From Bacteroidia bacterium (GTDB lineage: Bacteria > Bacteroidota > Bacteroidia > Cytophagales > JAAEPT01): a stretch of 64,000 nt of DNA. Of the stretch, positions 42,155 through 53,593 are shown piece by piece; the stretch's first letter is position 1, and every line of letters starts with the position of its first letter. A program made the translations under genes and the position numbers. Where the stretch lies: contig JAUIJC010000019.1 in the NCBI GenBank assembly GCA_030431525.1, positions 1 to 64,000 on the forward strand. Reading direction: 5' to 3'. The notes beneath the pieces were generated by a model, which saw nothing but the letters and a program-made list of their open reading frames with translations, ran no database searches and had not been told where the DNA came from.

Positions 42155-43210
42155 CTAAAACCACCTCTTCCTTTTAAAGTAAAGCACCATACTTATAAAG
42201 ATCAGCCCCATCAAAAACCAAACAATGAAATAGCCCCAGTCCCATTTTAATTCGGGCATATAGTCAAAATTCATCCCGTAGATTCCCGCCACAAAGGTTA
42301 AAGGGATAAAAATGGTGGCGACAATGGTGAGGGTTTTCATCACTTGGTTCATGCGATGTCCCTGCACCGAAAAGAACAGGTTGATATTACTCTCAAGGCT
42401 CACCTCTATCTGTTCACATTCATCAATTAGGGATAGACACAAGTCCTTCAATTCAAGGAAATACTTGATATGTCGCTCGCTGATAAACTTGATGTTTTCG
42501 CGCTCCACTTTTGTGACAAACTCCTTGATGGGGAAAATGGTCTTTTTAATCTTATGGACCTTGCGCTTTAACTGTTCCGCCTTTTTGATGACCATCGGGG
42601 ATGGATCAGTATCGATATCAACCCTGATGTCATTTTCAATGGAGGACTCAATATCATTTAGCGCCTTGAAATAGTTGTCAAGAATGGATTCCAACAGCAA
42701 AAACAACAGGTAGTCCGACTTCCTATCCCTGACAATGCCAATGTTCTTGCGAATCCGCTCTCTGATGTGATTGAAAAAATCGCCCTTCTTTTCCTGAAAG
42801 GATACCAAATAATTATCGCCGAGAATAAAGCTCAGTTGCTCGTGCTCAAACAGCTCATCATCAGAGGGCACGATAGACTTTAGTGTGAAAAAACAGTAAT
42901 GCTCATATTCCTGAAATTTTGGACGTTGATTGACATCCAAAATATCCTGAATCACCAAGTCGTGGACATGAAGCTCCTTGCAAACTCCTTTGATGAGTTG
43001 GGGCTCGTGAATGCCATAGACGTTCAGCCAGCTGTTCACGCCGTCTGGAGAGAAACCCTTAAAATCGGAGATCAGGTAGTTTTCATTCTCCGCATATTGA
43101 TCCACATCATAAGTAAACAATTGGGCGTGGATTTCATCCATCTGTTTGACTCCAGTAAAGGTTGGAATCTCTGGATGCACTTTTCTTCTGTTCAGTAGTT
43201 TGGCAATCAT
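42155..43210 (-). CDS. corA: CorA-type magnesium/cobalt transporter
   Basis: 351-residue inner-membrane channel. The large cytosolic N-terminal domain (about 1-285) contains the long helical part SDYLLFLLLESILDNYFKALND. Two C-terminal membrane helices follow: MKTLTIVATIFIPLTFVAGI and YFIVWFLMGLIFISMVLYF. The pore signature is intact as YGMNFDYMPE. Ends with the basic KRKRWF. Convergent with the AT-rich AlbA_2 gene. Confidence 0.95.
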   Translation of the reverse strand: MIAKLLNRRKVHPEIPTFTGVKQMDEIHAQLFTYDVDQYAENENYLISDFKGFSPDGVNSWLNVYGIHEPQLIKGVCKELHVHDLVIQDILDVNQRPKFQEYEHYCFFTLKSIVPSDDELFEHEQLSFILGDNYLVSFQEKKGDFFNHIRERIRKNIGIVRDRKSDYLLFLLLESILDNYFKALNDIESSIENDIRVDIDTDPSPMVIKKAEQLKRKVHKIKKTIFPIKEFVTKVERENIKFISERHIKYFLELKDLCLSLIDECEQIEVSLESNINLFFSVQGHRMNQVMKTLTIVATIFIPLTFVAGIYGMNFDYMPELKWDWGYFIVWFLMGLIFISMVLYFKRKRWF

Positions 43211-43601
43211 AGTGTCAATTCTATTTGTCCTAAAAAATGGATGTAAGGGTATTCGGCAAAAACGCTGTAATATCCACCAATCTTCAATAATCCTCAGGGA
43301 TGGAACTGAAAATACAGTTTTTCCTCTTCACATTTTCCCTTTCTATCAAAGACCCAGCCCCTTCACCTTACCACCTATAAAACAGCCACTTACGTTTTGC
43401 AAACAAAGTTAACTAACTCAAAAACAGTCGTTTAAAACACCAACCCAAGGAAGATTACAATAATCTATTTATTCATTAAAATAATACCATTTACACAAAA
43501 AAAGGACTTTTTATAACGGAATAAAGAACCTCAAAAAGCGAATTTTATTACTTTCGTCAGCTCAACCTTTTCAACCTCTTTTAACAAATTTTATTGGGTC
43601 A
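43211..43601. other. AT-rich intergenic region with a promoter-like box
   Basis: 390 bases between divergent corA and T9SS genes. No gene seen. TACTTTCG at 43549-43556 matches TAnnTTTG at seven of eight positions, 46 bases before the T9SS start. The rest is AT-rich without hairpin repeats. Confidence 0.45.
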
Positions 43602-46220
43602 ATGAAAAAGACTTTTATCACAGTCATTGGACTACTTTGTTCCGCATTAAGTTTTGGACAGGGCAGTTTTGAAAACTCAGATGTTTCGAGAAATGAGCCA
43701 AGCCAGAGTGGCAAAGGCTACAGCTACAACTTCTTTAATGAGGATTGGGCGGACCCTGAGGTGCTAAACTGCATCACCCAATTCAATGCCTTTGGGGCTT
43801 CGGGATACGATTTCTCATTCGATGAAAACCTGAATACTTTGGTAGTGGACTTGGATGGTTCCCAACCAAAATATGGTGCTGCAGCACAACGATTTACTGT
43901 TGGTAACTGTAATACTACCTCCATCGATTTGAGCCAAGACCAAACGATTAAATTCAAGGTCCGCTCCGATGTTGATATCGACTCGCTCTACCTATACATT
44001 GCCGTCAATCATAATAATAGTTATGTCTATGCAGATGGAGAATCCGAGTTTGCAACCATCTCTGGCAATGGAGAGTGGCAAGAGATCACTATTACTGGAA
44101 GCACCAAGACTTGGAATGACACAATCTTGGACCTTTCCAACTCTGTTGGTTGGGGACTGAAAGCTTACAGCTCTTTGGGTAGCATTGCTGGCACCTTGGA
44201 ATTTGAATACATCACATTCGGTGATGGAGAGGCGATTGACCCACTTAGCCTTTTGACCAAAGCTGAGAGAGCGAATAACCACCTTGTTGAATACGAGGGT
44301 TACGAGTTCAACTTTGAGGGTACTACTGAGGACAACTGCTTGGATGAAAGCTTTAACATCTTCAGCACTTCGGGGTACAGCTTTGATGTTGATGAAACAA
44401 ACCACTACCTCCAACTTGAGCTTTCTGGAAACCAAGGAGAGTATAGTAGTGCGGCCAACCATTTTTACAAAGACGATTGTAACGAAATCTATCCTTTCCA
44501 ATATGACCCTTACGCCTATGTGGAAGTGCGTCTTCGCTCTGATGTAGATGTTGAGGATTTCCGCATCATGTTCGCAGGTAATGTAGAGGGAGATTTTGCT
44601 CTCGCTGACGGAAATGCGGAGTCTGTGGAATTGGTGGGCGACAACCAGTGGCGTAACTACTTCCTTTTTGGTGGTACAAAAACTTGGCAGGGCAAAGCAC
44701 TCGGAGAATTCCTGATTGGATGGGGCATCACAGCCAAGGGCGCAAACATGCCTGCTGGTACTATCGAATTTGAGTATATCCGTTTCGGAACAGCCGTTAC
44801 CGACCTTCCTCCTTACTTGAAGAAGGACAAACTTGAAGACCAGAACTTGGACGAGGACTTCACGGCCTATGATATCGACTTGACAAACTACTTTAGCGAC
44901 AGGGAAACTGAAGGCGAAGACATGGGCTTCGATGCAATTGGCGACCAAGGTGCCGTGAACGTTTCCATCTCAAACGGTATCGCTACCATCTCCTCTACTG
45001 AGAACTGGTTCGGTACTGAAGAAATCGTGATCACAGCTACAGATTCTGAAGGAAACGAAGTTAGTGACACTGTCATTTTCAACGTTGCTCCCGTAAATGA
45101 CGAGCCAATGGTTGAAAACGCTATTTCGGACTACACCCTCGACCAAGACTTCAACGATTTCACTATCGACCTGCAATCAGCATTTGAGGATATCGAAACT
45201 GCCGATGAGGATTTCATTTTCTCCGTTGCTGGAAACAACAATATCAAGGTTTCCATCTCCAACGGTATTGCCACCATTTCTTCGACTCAAAACTGGTTCG
45301 GCATCGAGAACGTTACCTTCACTGCTGAGGATGAAGGCGGACTTTCTGTTTCCGATGAGGTTAAATTCACTGTGAATGAAGTGGATGCCAACACTGCTCC
45401 ATTCGTAGAAAGCAGCTTGGGTCAGCAAGACCTTCAAGAGGACTTCAGCGACTATTTGATTGACCTCAAGGAAGTATTCGGTGACTTGGAAACTTCTGAC
45501 GCCAACCTTATCTACACCTTCTCCACTCCTTCCAAAATCTCCATCAACGCTACTGGCGGTTTGGCAGTGATTTCTTCTAAAACAGGAGAAACAGGCATCG
45601 ACCTTGTTACATTCACTGTAGAAGATGAAGGCGGTTTGACAGTTTCTGAGACCGTTATTTTCAACATTGAGGCGGACAACGGCGTGAATGACCAGCCAAC
45701 AGTAACTAACCCAATTGAAGACCAAGTAATCCTTCAAAACTTCGAGGACTACACCATCAACTTGAAGAACACTTTTGGGGATATTGAGACTTCGGATGCT
45801 AACTTGATTTACACTGTTTCTGGCAACAGCGATATCCAAGTTTCCATCACCAACGGCATTGCAACCATCTCCTCTACCATGGATTGGTTCGGTACAGAAA
45901 CCATCACCTTCACTGCTGAGGATGAAGGCGGACTTACTGTTTCTGACGAGGTGCTCTTCACCGTGAATGAGAAAAAAGTGACTGGAATGGAGCTTGAAGC
46001 TTCCAGCGCCATCAAACTTTATCCAGTTCCAGCCCAAGACCTCTTGAATGTTGAGGCGGAAGGCGTTGAGTCAGTAACTATCTACTCCATCCAAGGAGAG
46101 ACGGTAGCCAGCTTCTCAAAAGGCGAAAACCTTAACATCTCCACACTTGCCAGCGGCAACTATGTGGTAGAAGTGAAGCACCAAAACGGCGTTTCCCGCC
46201 AGATGATTGTAAAGGACTAA
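43602..46220 (+). CDS. Repeat-rich surface protein with T9SS sorting domain
   Basis: 872 residues. Signal peptide ends ALSFGQG. Two related domains of about 170 residues come first (around 38-210 and 226-402): both contain YxFNF.. ASGYDFSFDENLNTLVVDL versus TSGYSFDVDETNHYLQLEL, and end AGTLEFEYITFGDG versus AGTIEFEYIRFGTA; they look like carbohydrate-binding beta-sandwiches (inference). Four cadherin/tandem-95-like repeats of about 97 residues follow (ISNGIATISSTENWFGTE, TFTAEDEGGLTVSDEV). The end is a type A sorting domain (IKLYPVPAQDLLNVEA, VTIYSIQGETV, LASGNYVVEV, RQMIVKD). A terminator follows closely. Confidence 0.88.
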   Translation: MKKTFITVIGLLCSALSFGQGSFENSDVSRNEPSQSGKGYSYNFFNEDWADPEVLNCITQFNAFGASGYDFSFDENLNTLVVDLDGSQPKYGAAAQRFTVGNCNTTSIDLSQDQTIKFKVRSDVDIDSLYLYIAVNHNNSYVYADGESEFATISGNGEWQEITITGSTKTWNDTILDLSNSVGWGLKAYSSLGSIAGTLEFEYITFGDGEAIDPLSLLTKAERANNHLVEYEGYEFNFEGTTEDNCLDESFNIFSTSGYSFDVDETNHYLQLELSGNQGEYSSAANHFYKDDCNEIYPFQYDPYAYVEVRLRSDVDVEDFRIMFAGNVEGDFALADGNAESVELVGDNQWRNYFLFGGTKTWQGKALGEFLIGWGITAKGANMPAGTIEFEYIRFGTAVTDLPPYLKKDKLEDQNLDEDFTAYDIDLTNYFSDRETEGEDMGFDAIGDQGAVNVSISNGIATISSTENWFGTEEIVITATDSEGNEVSDTVIFNVAPVNDEPMVENAISDYTLDQDFNDFTIDLQSAFEDIETADEDFIFSVAGNNNIKVSISNGIATISSTQNWFGIENVTFTAEDEGGLSVSDEVKFTVNEVDANTAPFVESSLGQQDLQEDFSDYLIDLKEVFGDLETSDANLIYTFSTPSKISINATGGLAVISSKTGETGIDLVTFTVEDEGGLTVSETVIFNIEADNGVNDQPTVTNPIEDQVILQNFEDYTINLKNTFGDIETSDANLIYTVSGNSDIQVSITNGIATISSTMDWFGTETITFTAEDEGGLTVSDEVLFTVNEKKVTGMELEASSAIKLYPVPAQDLLNVEAEGVESVTIYSIQGETVASFSKGENLNISTLASGNYVVEVKHQNGVSRQMIVKD

Positions 46221-46245
46221 TCCTTTAGCAATTCACGTGATAATC

Positions 46246-46277
46246 AAAGCTGCCTCAGAAATGGGGCAGCTTTTTTT
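46246..46277 (+). terminator. Terminator after the T9SS surface protein gene
   Basis: AAAGCTGCC and GGCAGCTTT arms, loop TCAGAAATGG, then T7. Confidence 0.9.
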
Positions 46278-46323
46278 GTGGATGATATTTTTTGGGCGCC
46301 TGAACCCTATACTGTTCTCCTGC

Positions 46324-46965
46324 ATGTTAGCGAAGGAACCGAAAAACCCGTTTATTAGCTTCTTCCTTCATCAGCATAAAAACACCCTCTTGATTTACAG
46401 AATCCTAATCATATCCGTCAGCCTTCTCTTCCTCTTGGTGAACACCCAGCACTTCTGGGAGGCAAAGCTTGGAGGATTTACCTTCCCTGTAATCACCTTC
46501 CTTGGACTAACTTTTATAGCGCATTGCATAGTCCTGACCCTTCAATTCTTCTTAGGAATCAAGGAGAGATTCCAAGACAAATCGAGAAACATCACAATAG
46601 CCGTATTCATCCTCTTATTAGGCCTTATCTACCTAAAACCAAGAGGGCTTATTAATTTTGAATCCCTCCAAGGAAAGGATGTGTTAATCGCCAACAGAGA
46701 AGGTGCAGCAAACTGCATGACCACCCTAAAGCTCAAGGAGGACCTTACCTTCAAAGAAAAAAGTGTCTGTTTTGGAACCTCCGAAACCACTGGTTCCTAT
46801 GCGCTAAAGAACGACACCATCTATTTCCACAACATTCAACCTACGCGCAACAGCTCGGGCTTCTACAAGTTTGCATTGATAAACAGGACGGAGATTTCCT
46901 TATATGAAAGCACGAATGACAGCCTGCCCCTCAAGCTGTTCGTCACCAAAAACGAGCTCCAATAA
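46324..46965 (+). CDS. Membrane protein with C-terminal soluble domain, unknown function
   Basis: 213 residues from MLAKEPKNPFISF. The open frame begins at 46237, but that overlaps the preceding terminator, so a start after the hairpin (46282 or 46324) is expected. Three membrane segments: TLLIYRILIISVSLLFLLV, FPVITFLGLTFIAHCIVLTL and NITIAVFILLLGLIYL. A lipocalin-like soluble part follows (TTLKLKEDLTFKEKSVCFGTSETTGSYALKNDTIYF). No family recognised. Confidence 0.6.
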   Translation: MLAKEPKNPFISFFLHQHKNTLLIYRILIISVSLLFLLVNTQHFWEAKLGGFTFPVITFLGLTFIAHCIVLTLQFFLGIKERFQDKSRNITIAVFILLLGLIYLKPRGLINFESLQGKDVLIANREGAANCMTTLKLKEDLTFKEKSVCFGTSETTGSYALKNDTIYFHNIQPTRNSSGFYKFALINRTEISLYESTNDSLPLKLFVTKNELQ

Positions 46966-47017
46966 AATGGGGACTCACGTACAACCAACATGAAAAAACT
47001 GCTCCCACTCGGGCGCT

Positions 47018-47058
47018 TTTGAAAAGCGTCCGAAACTGTTCATCCCATTTTCAATGGA
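47018..47058. repeat. Repeat family D, copy 1
   Basis: GGCGCTTTTGAAAAGCGTC then GAAACTGTTCATCCCATTTT CAAT. The second half matches GAAACTGTACATGTCATTTT CAAT at 54487-54510. Confidence 0.6.
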
Positions 47059-47083
47059 CCAATTGCATCACTTTTGTCATAAC

Positions 47084-47509
47084 ATGAAATCCCTCATCAT
47101 CTTAACCCTAACTTTTTGTGCAATCCTCACCAGCTGTAAACAAAAGGAGTATTTCAGCCAACCTGTCAAAAAAATATATGCCTTTCCCTCAAGGTATTCC
47201 TATGACCAATTCTTCCTTAGGGAAGACCAATACTTTACAAGGGTTGACAACACACTTGGCTTCAAAAAGAAATACTTTGGCAAATACACGCTGTCGAATG
47301 ACACCATTTCCTTCATCTATGAAGGAAGGAAAAAACCAGAAGACAATCTTCCTTTTGGAATCATCACTGACAGTACGCTTGCCATTCCTGTGATATATGA
47401 AATAATCAAGCCCCAATACAGCGACATTCCACCTGAAGAATTCGATAAGATCAAGAGGCGTGAGCTTTTAACCACTGACACTACCTTGATTTTGTATGAA
47501 GGTCAGTGA
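47084..47509 (+). CDS. Small lipoprotein of unknown function
   Basis: 141 residues from MKSLIILTLTFCAILTSCKQ, a lipoprotein signal with acylated Cys at position 18. The mature part repeats short strand motifs (FGKYTLSNDTISFIYEGRKK), similar in style to the C-terminal domain of the preceding gene (GSYALKNDTIYFHN). The two may be relatives and a pair, although a repeat separates them. Confidence 0.65.
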   Translation: MKSLIILTLTFCAILTSCKQKEYFSQPVKKIYAFPSRYSYDQFFLREDQYFTRVDNTLGFKKKYFGKYTLSNDTISFIYEGRKKPEDNLPFGIITDSTLAIPVIYEIIKPQYSDIPPEEFDKIKRRELLTTDTTLILYEGQ

Positions 47510-47606
47510 TATTCTCTATGCTTTTCCTCTACCTCCTATTCTAATATATAGTTATAAACTATACACCCATAGATATTAATAATTTTCATCAATAATTCAT
47601 TCGCGG

Positions 47607-47629
47607 TAATTTTGAGTATCAAACTCAAA
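47607..47629 (+). promoter_or_regulatory. Promoter and palindrome of katG
   Basis: TAATTTTG (47607-47614) is a perfect -7 box 43 bases before the katG start. Overlapping it, TTTGAGT...ACTCAAA (47611-47629) forms a palindrome with a 5-base centre, positioned around the expected transcription start. It could be a repressor site or the first hairpin of the transcript. Confidence 0.55.
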
Positions 47630-47632
47630 TAA

Positions 47633-49954
<2,322 letters not shown>

Positions 49955-49980
49955 CAATTAGGTTTTGCAGATATAGGAAT

Positions 49981-50017
49981 AGCGACAGTCTCAGAAATGG
50001 GGCTGTCGCTTTTTTTG
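49981..50017 (+). terminator. Terminator after katG
   Basis: AGCGACAG and CTGTCGCT arms with an 11-base loop, then T7. Confidence 0.92.
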
Positions 50018-50119
50018 ATTTCCATCCATTGTAGAGTGAATTTGCATTCAAGGGAATTCGGGTAATTTGCAGACAAGTTTTCAAGTGCTCTAATGGTCAA
50101 ATCACAGCTAAAAGAAATT

Positions 50120-50476
50120 ATGATTAATAGAACTGCACTATTTCTATTTGGGGCAATGCTGATGATCCAGTCTTGTAATGAGTTTAGGTCTGAAACAATC
50201 TCGATCAAAGCTCATGGAATTAATGAAGGCTGTGATGAATTCAATCATTTGTGGGAAGTTGATTCTGTCTCTGATGAAGAATATAACTTTTTGATTGGGG
50301 AGACTTTGTACTCAAAATTGGCATCAGAAAAACTGGGAGACAATCGAAAGAACGATGACAGAAACGAGACCCTATTTGCAATAGGAAGGCTTTCAAAGGG
50401 GACTTACTTAAGAGATTTCACCTGTCAAAACACATGGTTCTTTAAAACCGATAGCTGTAGCATTAAAAAACACTGA
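50120..50476 (+). CDS. Small lipoprotein of unknown function
   Basis: 118 residues from MINRTALFLFGAMLMIQSC, lipobox MIQSC at Cys19. Mature part polar with four further cysteines (EGCDEF, FTCQN, DSCS). An upstream ATG at 50093 would add nine charged residues before the signal. Immediately followed (6 bases) by the next hypothetical gene, so probably one operon. No family recognised. Confidence 0.6.
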   Translation: MINRTALFLFGAMLMIQSCNEFRSETISIKAHGINEGCDEFNHLWEVDSVSDEEYNFLIGETLYSKLASEKLGDNRKNDDRNETLFAIGRLSKGTYLRDFTCQNTWFFKTDSCSIKKH

Positions 50477-50482
50477 TTCTCC

Positions 50483-50941
50483 ATGGGCCTATTTGATTTC
50501 TTCAAAAAGACGCCAACAATAGAACATCCCTTTTTTGGCACCTTGACCTTCATGGAAATAGACAAGGACTCCGAGGACAACTATTTTGAAGGATCAGGAA
50601 TTTTTGAGCCCTTAAACCAAAAAATTGAATTCCAGATTTCTGGGAACCTTACTGGATCTACCGTTAAGCAGGAACAATTCTATAAGAAGGTCCAGCGAGA
50701 CTATGAGCTTATATCGAAAAAATGTGCTTCAATGATCGAAGCGGAATACAAAAACTGGAAAGAAGACTTTAAGATAAAAGACTTCAATGCTGAATTCACT
50801 TTGGTTGGGATATCCATTCCCAATCAATCCACAAAACCACTGGAGTGGCATTTGGCTTTTGACACCGTCCACGATGAAAACCATATGTTCACTGTATATT
50901 TCATTGACTTTGAACCTGATTTTGTGACTATTGACGGGTAA
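50483..50941 (+). CDS. Hypothetical protein (immunity-like/DUF2262-like layout)
   Basis: 152 residues starting MGLFDFFKK. A core from HPFFGTLTFMEI through QKIEFQISGNLTG, then a helical part and EWHLAFDTVHDENHMFTVYFIDFEPDF. The same order of elements recurs in the C-terminal half of the protein at 52586-53500 (DSFFGQLSL ... RKIELSF ... YGINIYEEGDTEIYYK ... HEIQVSL). The pattern resembles DUF2262-like proteins, a group seen near polymorphic toxin immunity genes; this assignment is by impression only. Confidence 0.55.
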   Translation: MGLFDFFKKTPTIEHPFFGTLTFMEIDKDSEDNYFEGSGIFEPLNQKIEFQISGNLTGSTVKQEQFYKKVQRDYELISKKCASMIEAEYKNWKEDFKIKDFNAEFTLVGISIPNQSTKPLEWHLAFDTVHDENHMFTVYFIDFEPDFVTIDG

Positions 50942-50963
50942 TAAACGTATTAAACACCCCCTC

Positions 50964-51024
50964 ACTGGCGCAGGCGTCCGCCTGTGTCCCATTTTTATTG
51001 CACAAGCAGATACTTGCGCTAGTC
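50964..51024. repeat. Repeat family I, copy 1
   Basis: GCGCAGGCGTCCGCCTGTG and CACAAGCAGATACTTGCGC arms around TCCCATTTTTATTG. Copy 2 at 53526-53582. Both lie just upstream of hypothetical genes in this orphan region. Confidence 0.75.
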
Positions 51025-51072
51025 TTGTCTCCTCCTTGACCAAGGTGATGATTACCTAAACAACTTCAACAA

Positions 51073-52092
51073 ATGAAAATTCACTTCACCCTTATACTGA
51101 TATTTTTCTCATATAATTTCTGCACATGCCAAGAGATTGAGAATAAGGACTCAACCTTTATAAGCCTCCCATACTTGTCCAAGGAAAAACGAAATGCAAT
51201 TGAGAATAAGTCTCCTGAAATCGAATTCCACTATGGACACATCATGCGACACACTACCCAAGGAGAAATAGAACTAGACAGAATACTTAGTGACTCTCTG
51301 GCAACAAGTCTGACCCACAACCAGAAAATAGATCTGTGCGCTAAAATTTTAGAAAGAAACTACCTCTATCATCTTCACCGGAGGTCAGCGATCCAATTAG
51401 AAAACACACTCCCACAAGAAAAATTGTCCAAATACATTTCAGAAGACAACTATGGATATGCATTCCTCAGAACTTATCACTACAACATCCTTTATTCTGT
51501 GGGAGAATTTAGAGAACTGGATTCCACCCAACAGGCTTCCATTATAAAAACACTCTCTCAGGAAAGACTTGATTTAAAGACCAGACGATATCTTATTGAA
51601 TCGTTATACTCCTTAACATACTCGAAAAAAAGTGGAGAACGAATTCACTCCGCAATCAACGAATCGGACCTCAGCAAAAACCTAAAAACTTATAACGATA
51701 GCCTTTTCACAGTCTTCAACAAACTCAAACCATTATTTGTAAAACTTGACACAATACATACATGGATGGAGATGGACAAACACAAGAGAGAGATCAAACA
51801 TCTACTCAAGAATCCGCACCCCATCATGTTTAACCAAATACTATCATTCAACCCAACCACCGTTGAAGACTCAAAAAAATTATCAGCACTAAAACATAAC
51901 GCCCTAATAAGCATCATTAGTGAGGCAAACAACGATTCATTTTACAGTACATACAGGCTTGAATACCTCAACGAACTTTTGACCGACGGCGTTTACTCCA
52001 TTCGATTTTTAGAAAAAATAATGACAACGGAGGAGAGGCAAAATCTTGTCCATGAACTTGAGCACAACTTGTTGATGACCAACAATCATTAG
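51073..52092 (+). CDS. Exported protein of unknown function
   Basis: 339 residues. Signal sequence [20 protein letters not shown]; the Cys-Thr-Cys could also be a lipobox. The mature protein is helical and charged (NHLLKNPHP-like segments, [21 protein letters not shown]) and rich in lysine, as expected from its AT-rich DNA. No family recognised. Confidence 0.6.
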   Translation: MKIHFTLILIFFSYNFCTCQEIENKDSTFISLPYLSKEKRNAIENKSPEIEFHYGHIMRHTTQGEIELDRILSDSLATSLTHNQKIDLCAKILERNYLYHLHRRSAIQLENTLPQEKLSKYISEDNYGYAFLRTYHYNILYSVGEFRELDSTQQASIIKTLSQERLDLKTRRYLIESLYSLTYSKKSGERIHSAINESDLSKNLKTYNDSLFTVFNKLKPLFVKLDTIHTWMEMDKHKREIKHLLKNPHPIMFNQILSFNPTTVEDSKKLSALKHNALISIISEANNDSFYSTYRLEYLNELLTDGVYSIRFLEKIMTTEERQNLVHELEHNLLMTNNH

Positions 52093-52177
52093 AAAACATC
52101 TAAAAGGAGCTCCCGGATGTATTTTAAGGATGTTCAGCAAAACATTCTTATTCCAACTAAAATCTTCAATCGCCCCC

Positions 52178-52528
52178 ATGAAACAGCCAAAAATCTTCAA
52201 AATGCCCTTTGCGACTGTCTACCCACTTTACATCCAAAAAGTGGAAAAGAAAGGACGCACCAAGGAAGAAGTGGACACTATCATCCACTGGCTGACAGGC
52301 TATGACCAAGAGGCCCTGCAAAAGGTCCTCGACGATAAAACCGATTTCGAGACCTTCTTTGCAGAGGCTCCAGAACTCAATCCCAATGTTTCAAAAATCA
52401 CGGGTGTCATCTGCGGGTATCGTGTGGAGGAAATTGAGGATGAGCTGATGCAAAAGATTCGCTACCTCGACAAGCTCGTTGATGAGTTGGCGAAGGGGAA
52501 AGCCATGGAGAAGATTTTGAGGGAGTAG
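52178..52528 (+). CDS. DUF2200 family protein
   Basis: 116 residues from [42 protein letters not shown] and [39 protein letters not shown] are the signature of DUF2200, a widespread family of unknown function. The upstream part of the open frame (from 52130) lacks homology. Single gene, with base composition closer to the core genome than its neighbours. Confidence 0.88.
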   Translation: MKQPKIFKMPFATVYPLYIQKVEKKGRTKEEVDTIIHWLTGYDQEALQKVLDDKTDFETFFAEAPELNPNVSKITGVICGYRVEEIEDELMQKIRYLDKLVDELAKGKAMEKILRE

Positions 52529-52585
52529 GCAAGGGCTTACCTTTGTTTAAAAAAACCAAAGCTGGAAATAGAAAACCTAATAAAT

Positions 52586-53500
52586 ATGAGCAACACCGGA
52601 TGGGAAATTGACGACCTCACAAGTGCTATTAGTGATGAGTACCAAGGAAAGTCCAATGAACTAACTGCCTTAAGTAACTCCTACCCGCTTTCAGCCATAA
52701 ACGCCGAAAAAGATCACTTCATCGTTATCAGAAAATTTTCAGCTCGGGTATTTGAAGGGAAAATAGATATGCTCAACCAGTCCTACTTAAAGGCCAGTGA
52801 ACACTATCCCATCGCCCATTTTGGAATGACGCTTGTTTCATATTCCGACGACTGCTCTTCCTCCAGTAACGTCATTTTTCCAAACTCATTGACGTATGAA
52901 AAAGTAGCACTCAAGGGCGATACCATCACCATTTTTCATTCTGAGGGAACAACGGTTACAAACTTTGAAGAGCTGAATAGTCTTTGGACGTTTGACAACC
53001 TATCCACACAAGAAATATTGGACCAATTCAATGGCCTATCAAACAAGAGAAGGGAAGTTCAACCCATCAAAAAAATCACTAAAAAAAGTCTGAAAGACAG
53101 CTTCTTTGGTCAATTAAGCCTTGACAAAGACTTGGATTCCTTCATTACTGAGCATCTTTTTAAGGACAGAAAAATTGAACTCTCGTTTTCAAATACCACA
53201 GCTGAACAAATGACCTCAAACCTTCGACGAACCGAAGTGCTTTTGACTCAACTTCAGGAAATCGAAGAGGCGATGATTGAAGAAATGCTTTCCCTTAAAA
53301 ATGAAAATTGGCTTGATGAAGGAGAGGCCGAACTCACCAAGAGTGCATTTCAAAAAGAGGTTTCCATATACGGCATCAACATCTACGAAGAAGGCGATAC
53401 TGAAATTTACTACAAGGCAAACGACCTTTTCTGGGGACATGAAATCCAAGTCTCCTTGGATGATGACAATAAGTATGAAAGCTCAACGCTTGTGGGGTGA
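52586..53500 (+). CDS. Hypothetical two-domain protein
   Basis: 304 residues, soluble. The N-terminal half (about 1-150) includes SYSDDCSSSSNVIFPNSLTY. The C-terminal half (about 165-300) has DSFFGQLSLDKDLDSF, KIELSFSNTT, a long helix (LLTQLQEIEEAMIEEMLSLK) and SIYGINIYEEGDTEIYYKAN ending HEIQVSLDDDNKYE, parallel to the protein at 50483-50941. Possibly a DUF2262-like domain. Followed by repeat I copy 2. Confidence 0.6.
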   Translation: MSNTGWEIDDLTSAISDEYQGKSNELTALSNSYPLSAINAEKDHFIVIRKFSARVFEGKIDMLNQSYLKASEHYPIAHFGMTLVSYSDDCSSSSNVIFPNSLTYEKVALKGDTITIFHSEGTTVTNFEELNSLWTFDNLSTQEILDQFNGLSNKRREVQPIKKITKKSLKDSFFGQLSLDKDLDSFITEHLFKDRKIELSFSNTTAEQMTSNLRRTEVLLTQLQEIEEAMIEEMLSLKNENWLDEGEAELTKSAFQKEVSIYGINIYEEGDTEIYYKANDLFWGHEIQVSLDDDNKYESSTLVG

Positions 53501-53525
53501 AAATCCATGCTCTTCTTTCTTCTAA

Positions 53526-53582
53526 CTCAGGCGTTCGCCTGTGCCCATATTTTTTTAGCACAAGCGGACGCTTGCGCTATTA
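53526..53582. repeat. Repeat family I, copy 2
   Basis: CAGGCGTTCGCCTGTGCCC and AGCACAAGCGGACGCTTGCGC around ATATTTTTTT. It begins about 25 bases after the stop of one hypothetical gene and ends 12 bases before the start of the next. Confidence 0.75.
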
Positions 53583-53593
53583 GATACAAATGA

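Noticed and set aside
43992-46037. Two long minus-strand frames (318 and 286 codons) inside the T9SS protein gene
   Set aside because: They mirror the repeats of the plus-strand protein and have no motif or start context of their own.
46237-46323. Upstream extension of the membrane protein at 46324
   Set aside because: Lies on the strong terminator 46246-46277 of the preceding gene, so translation from there is unlikely.
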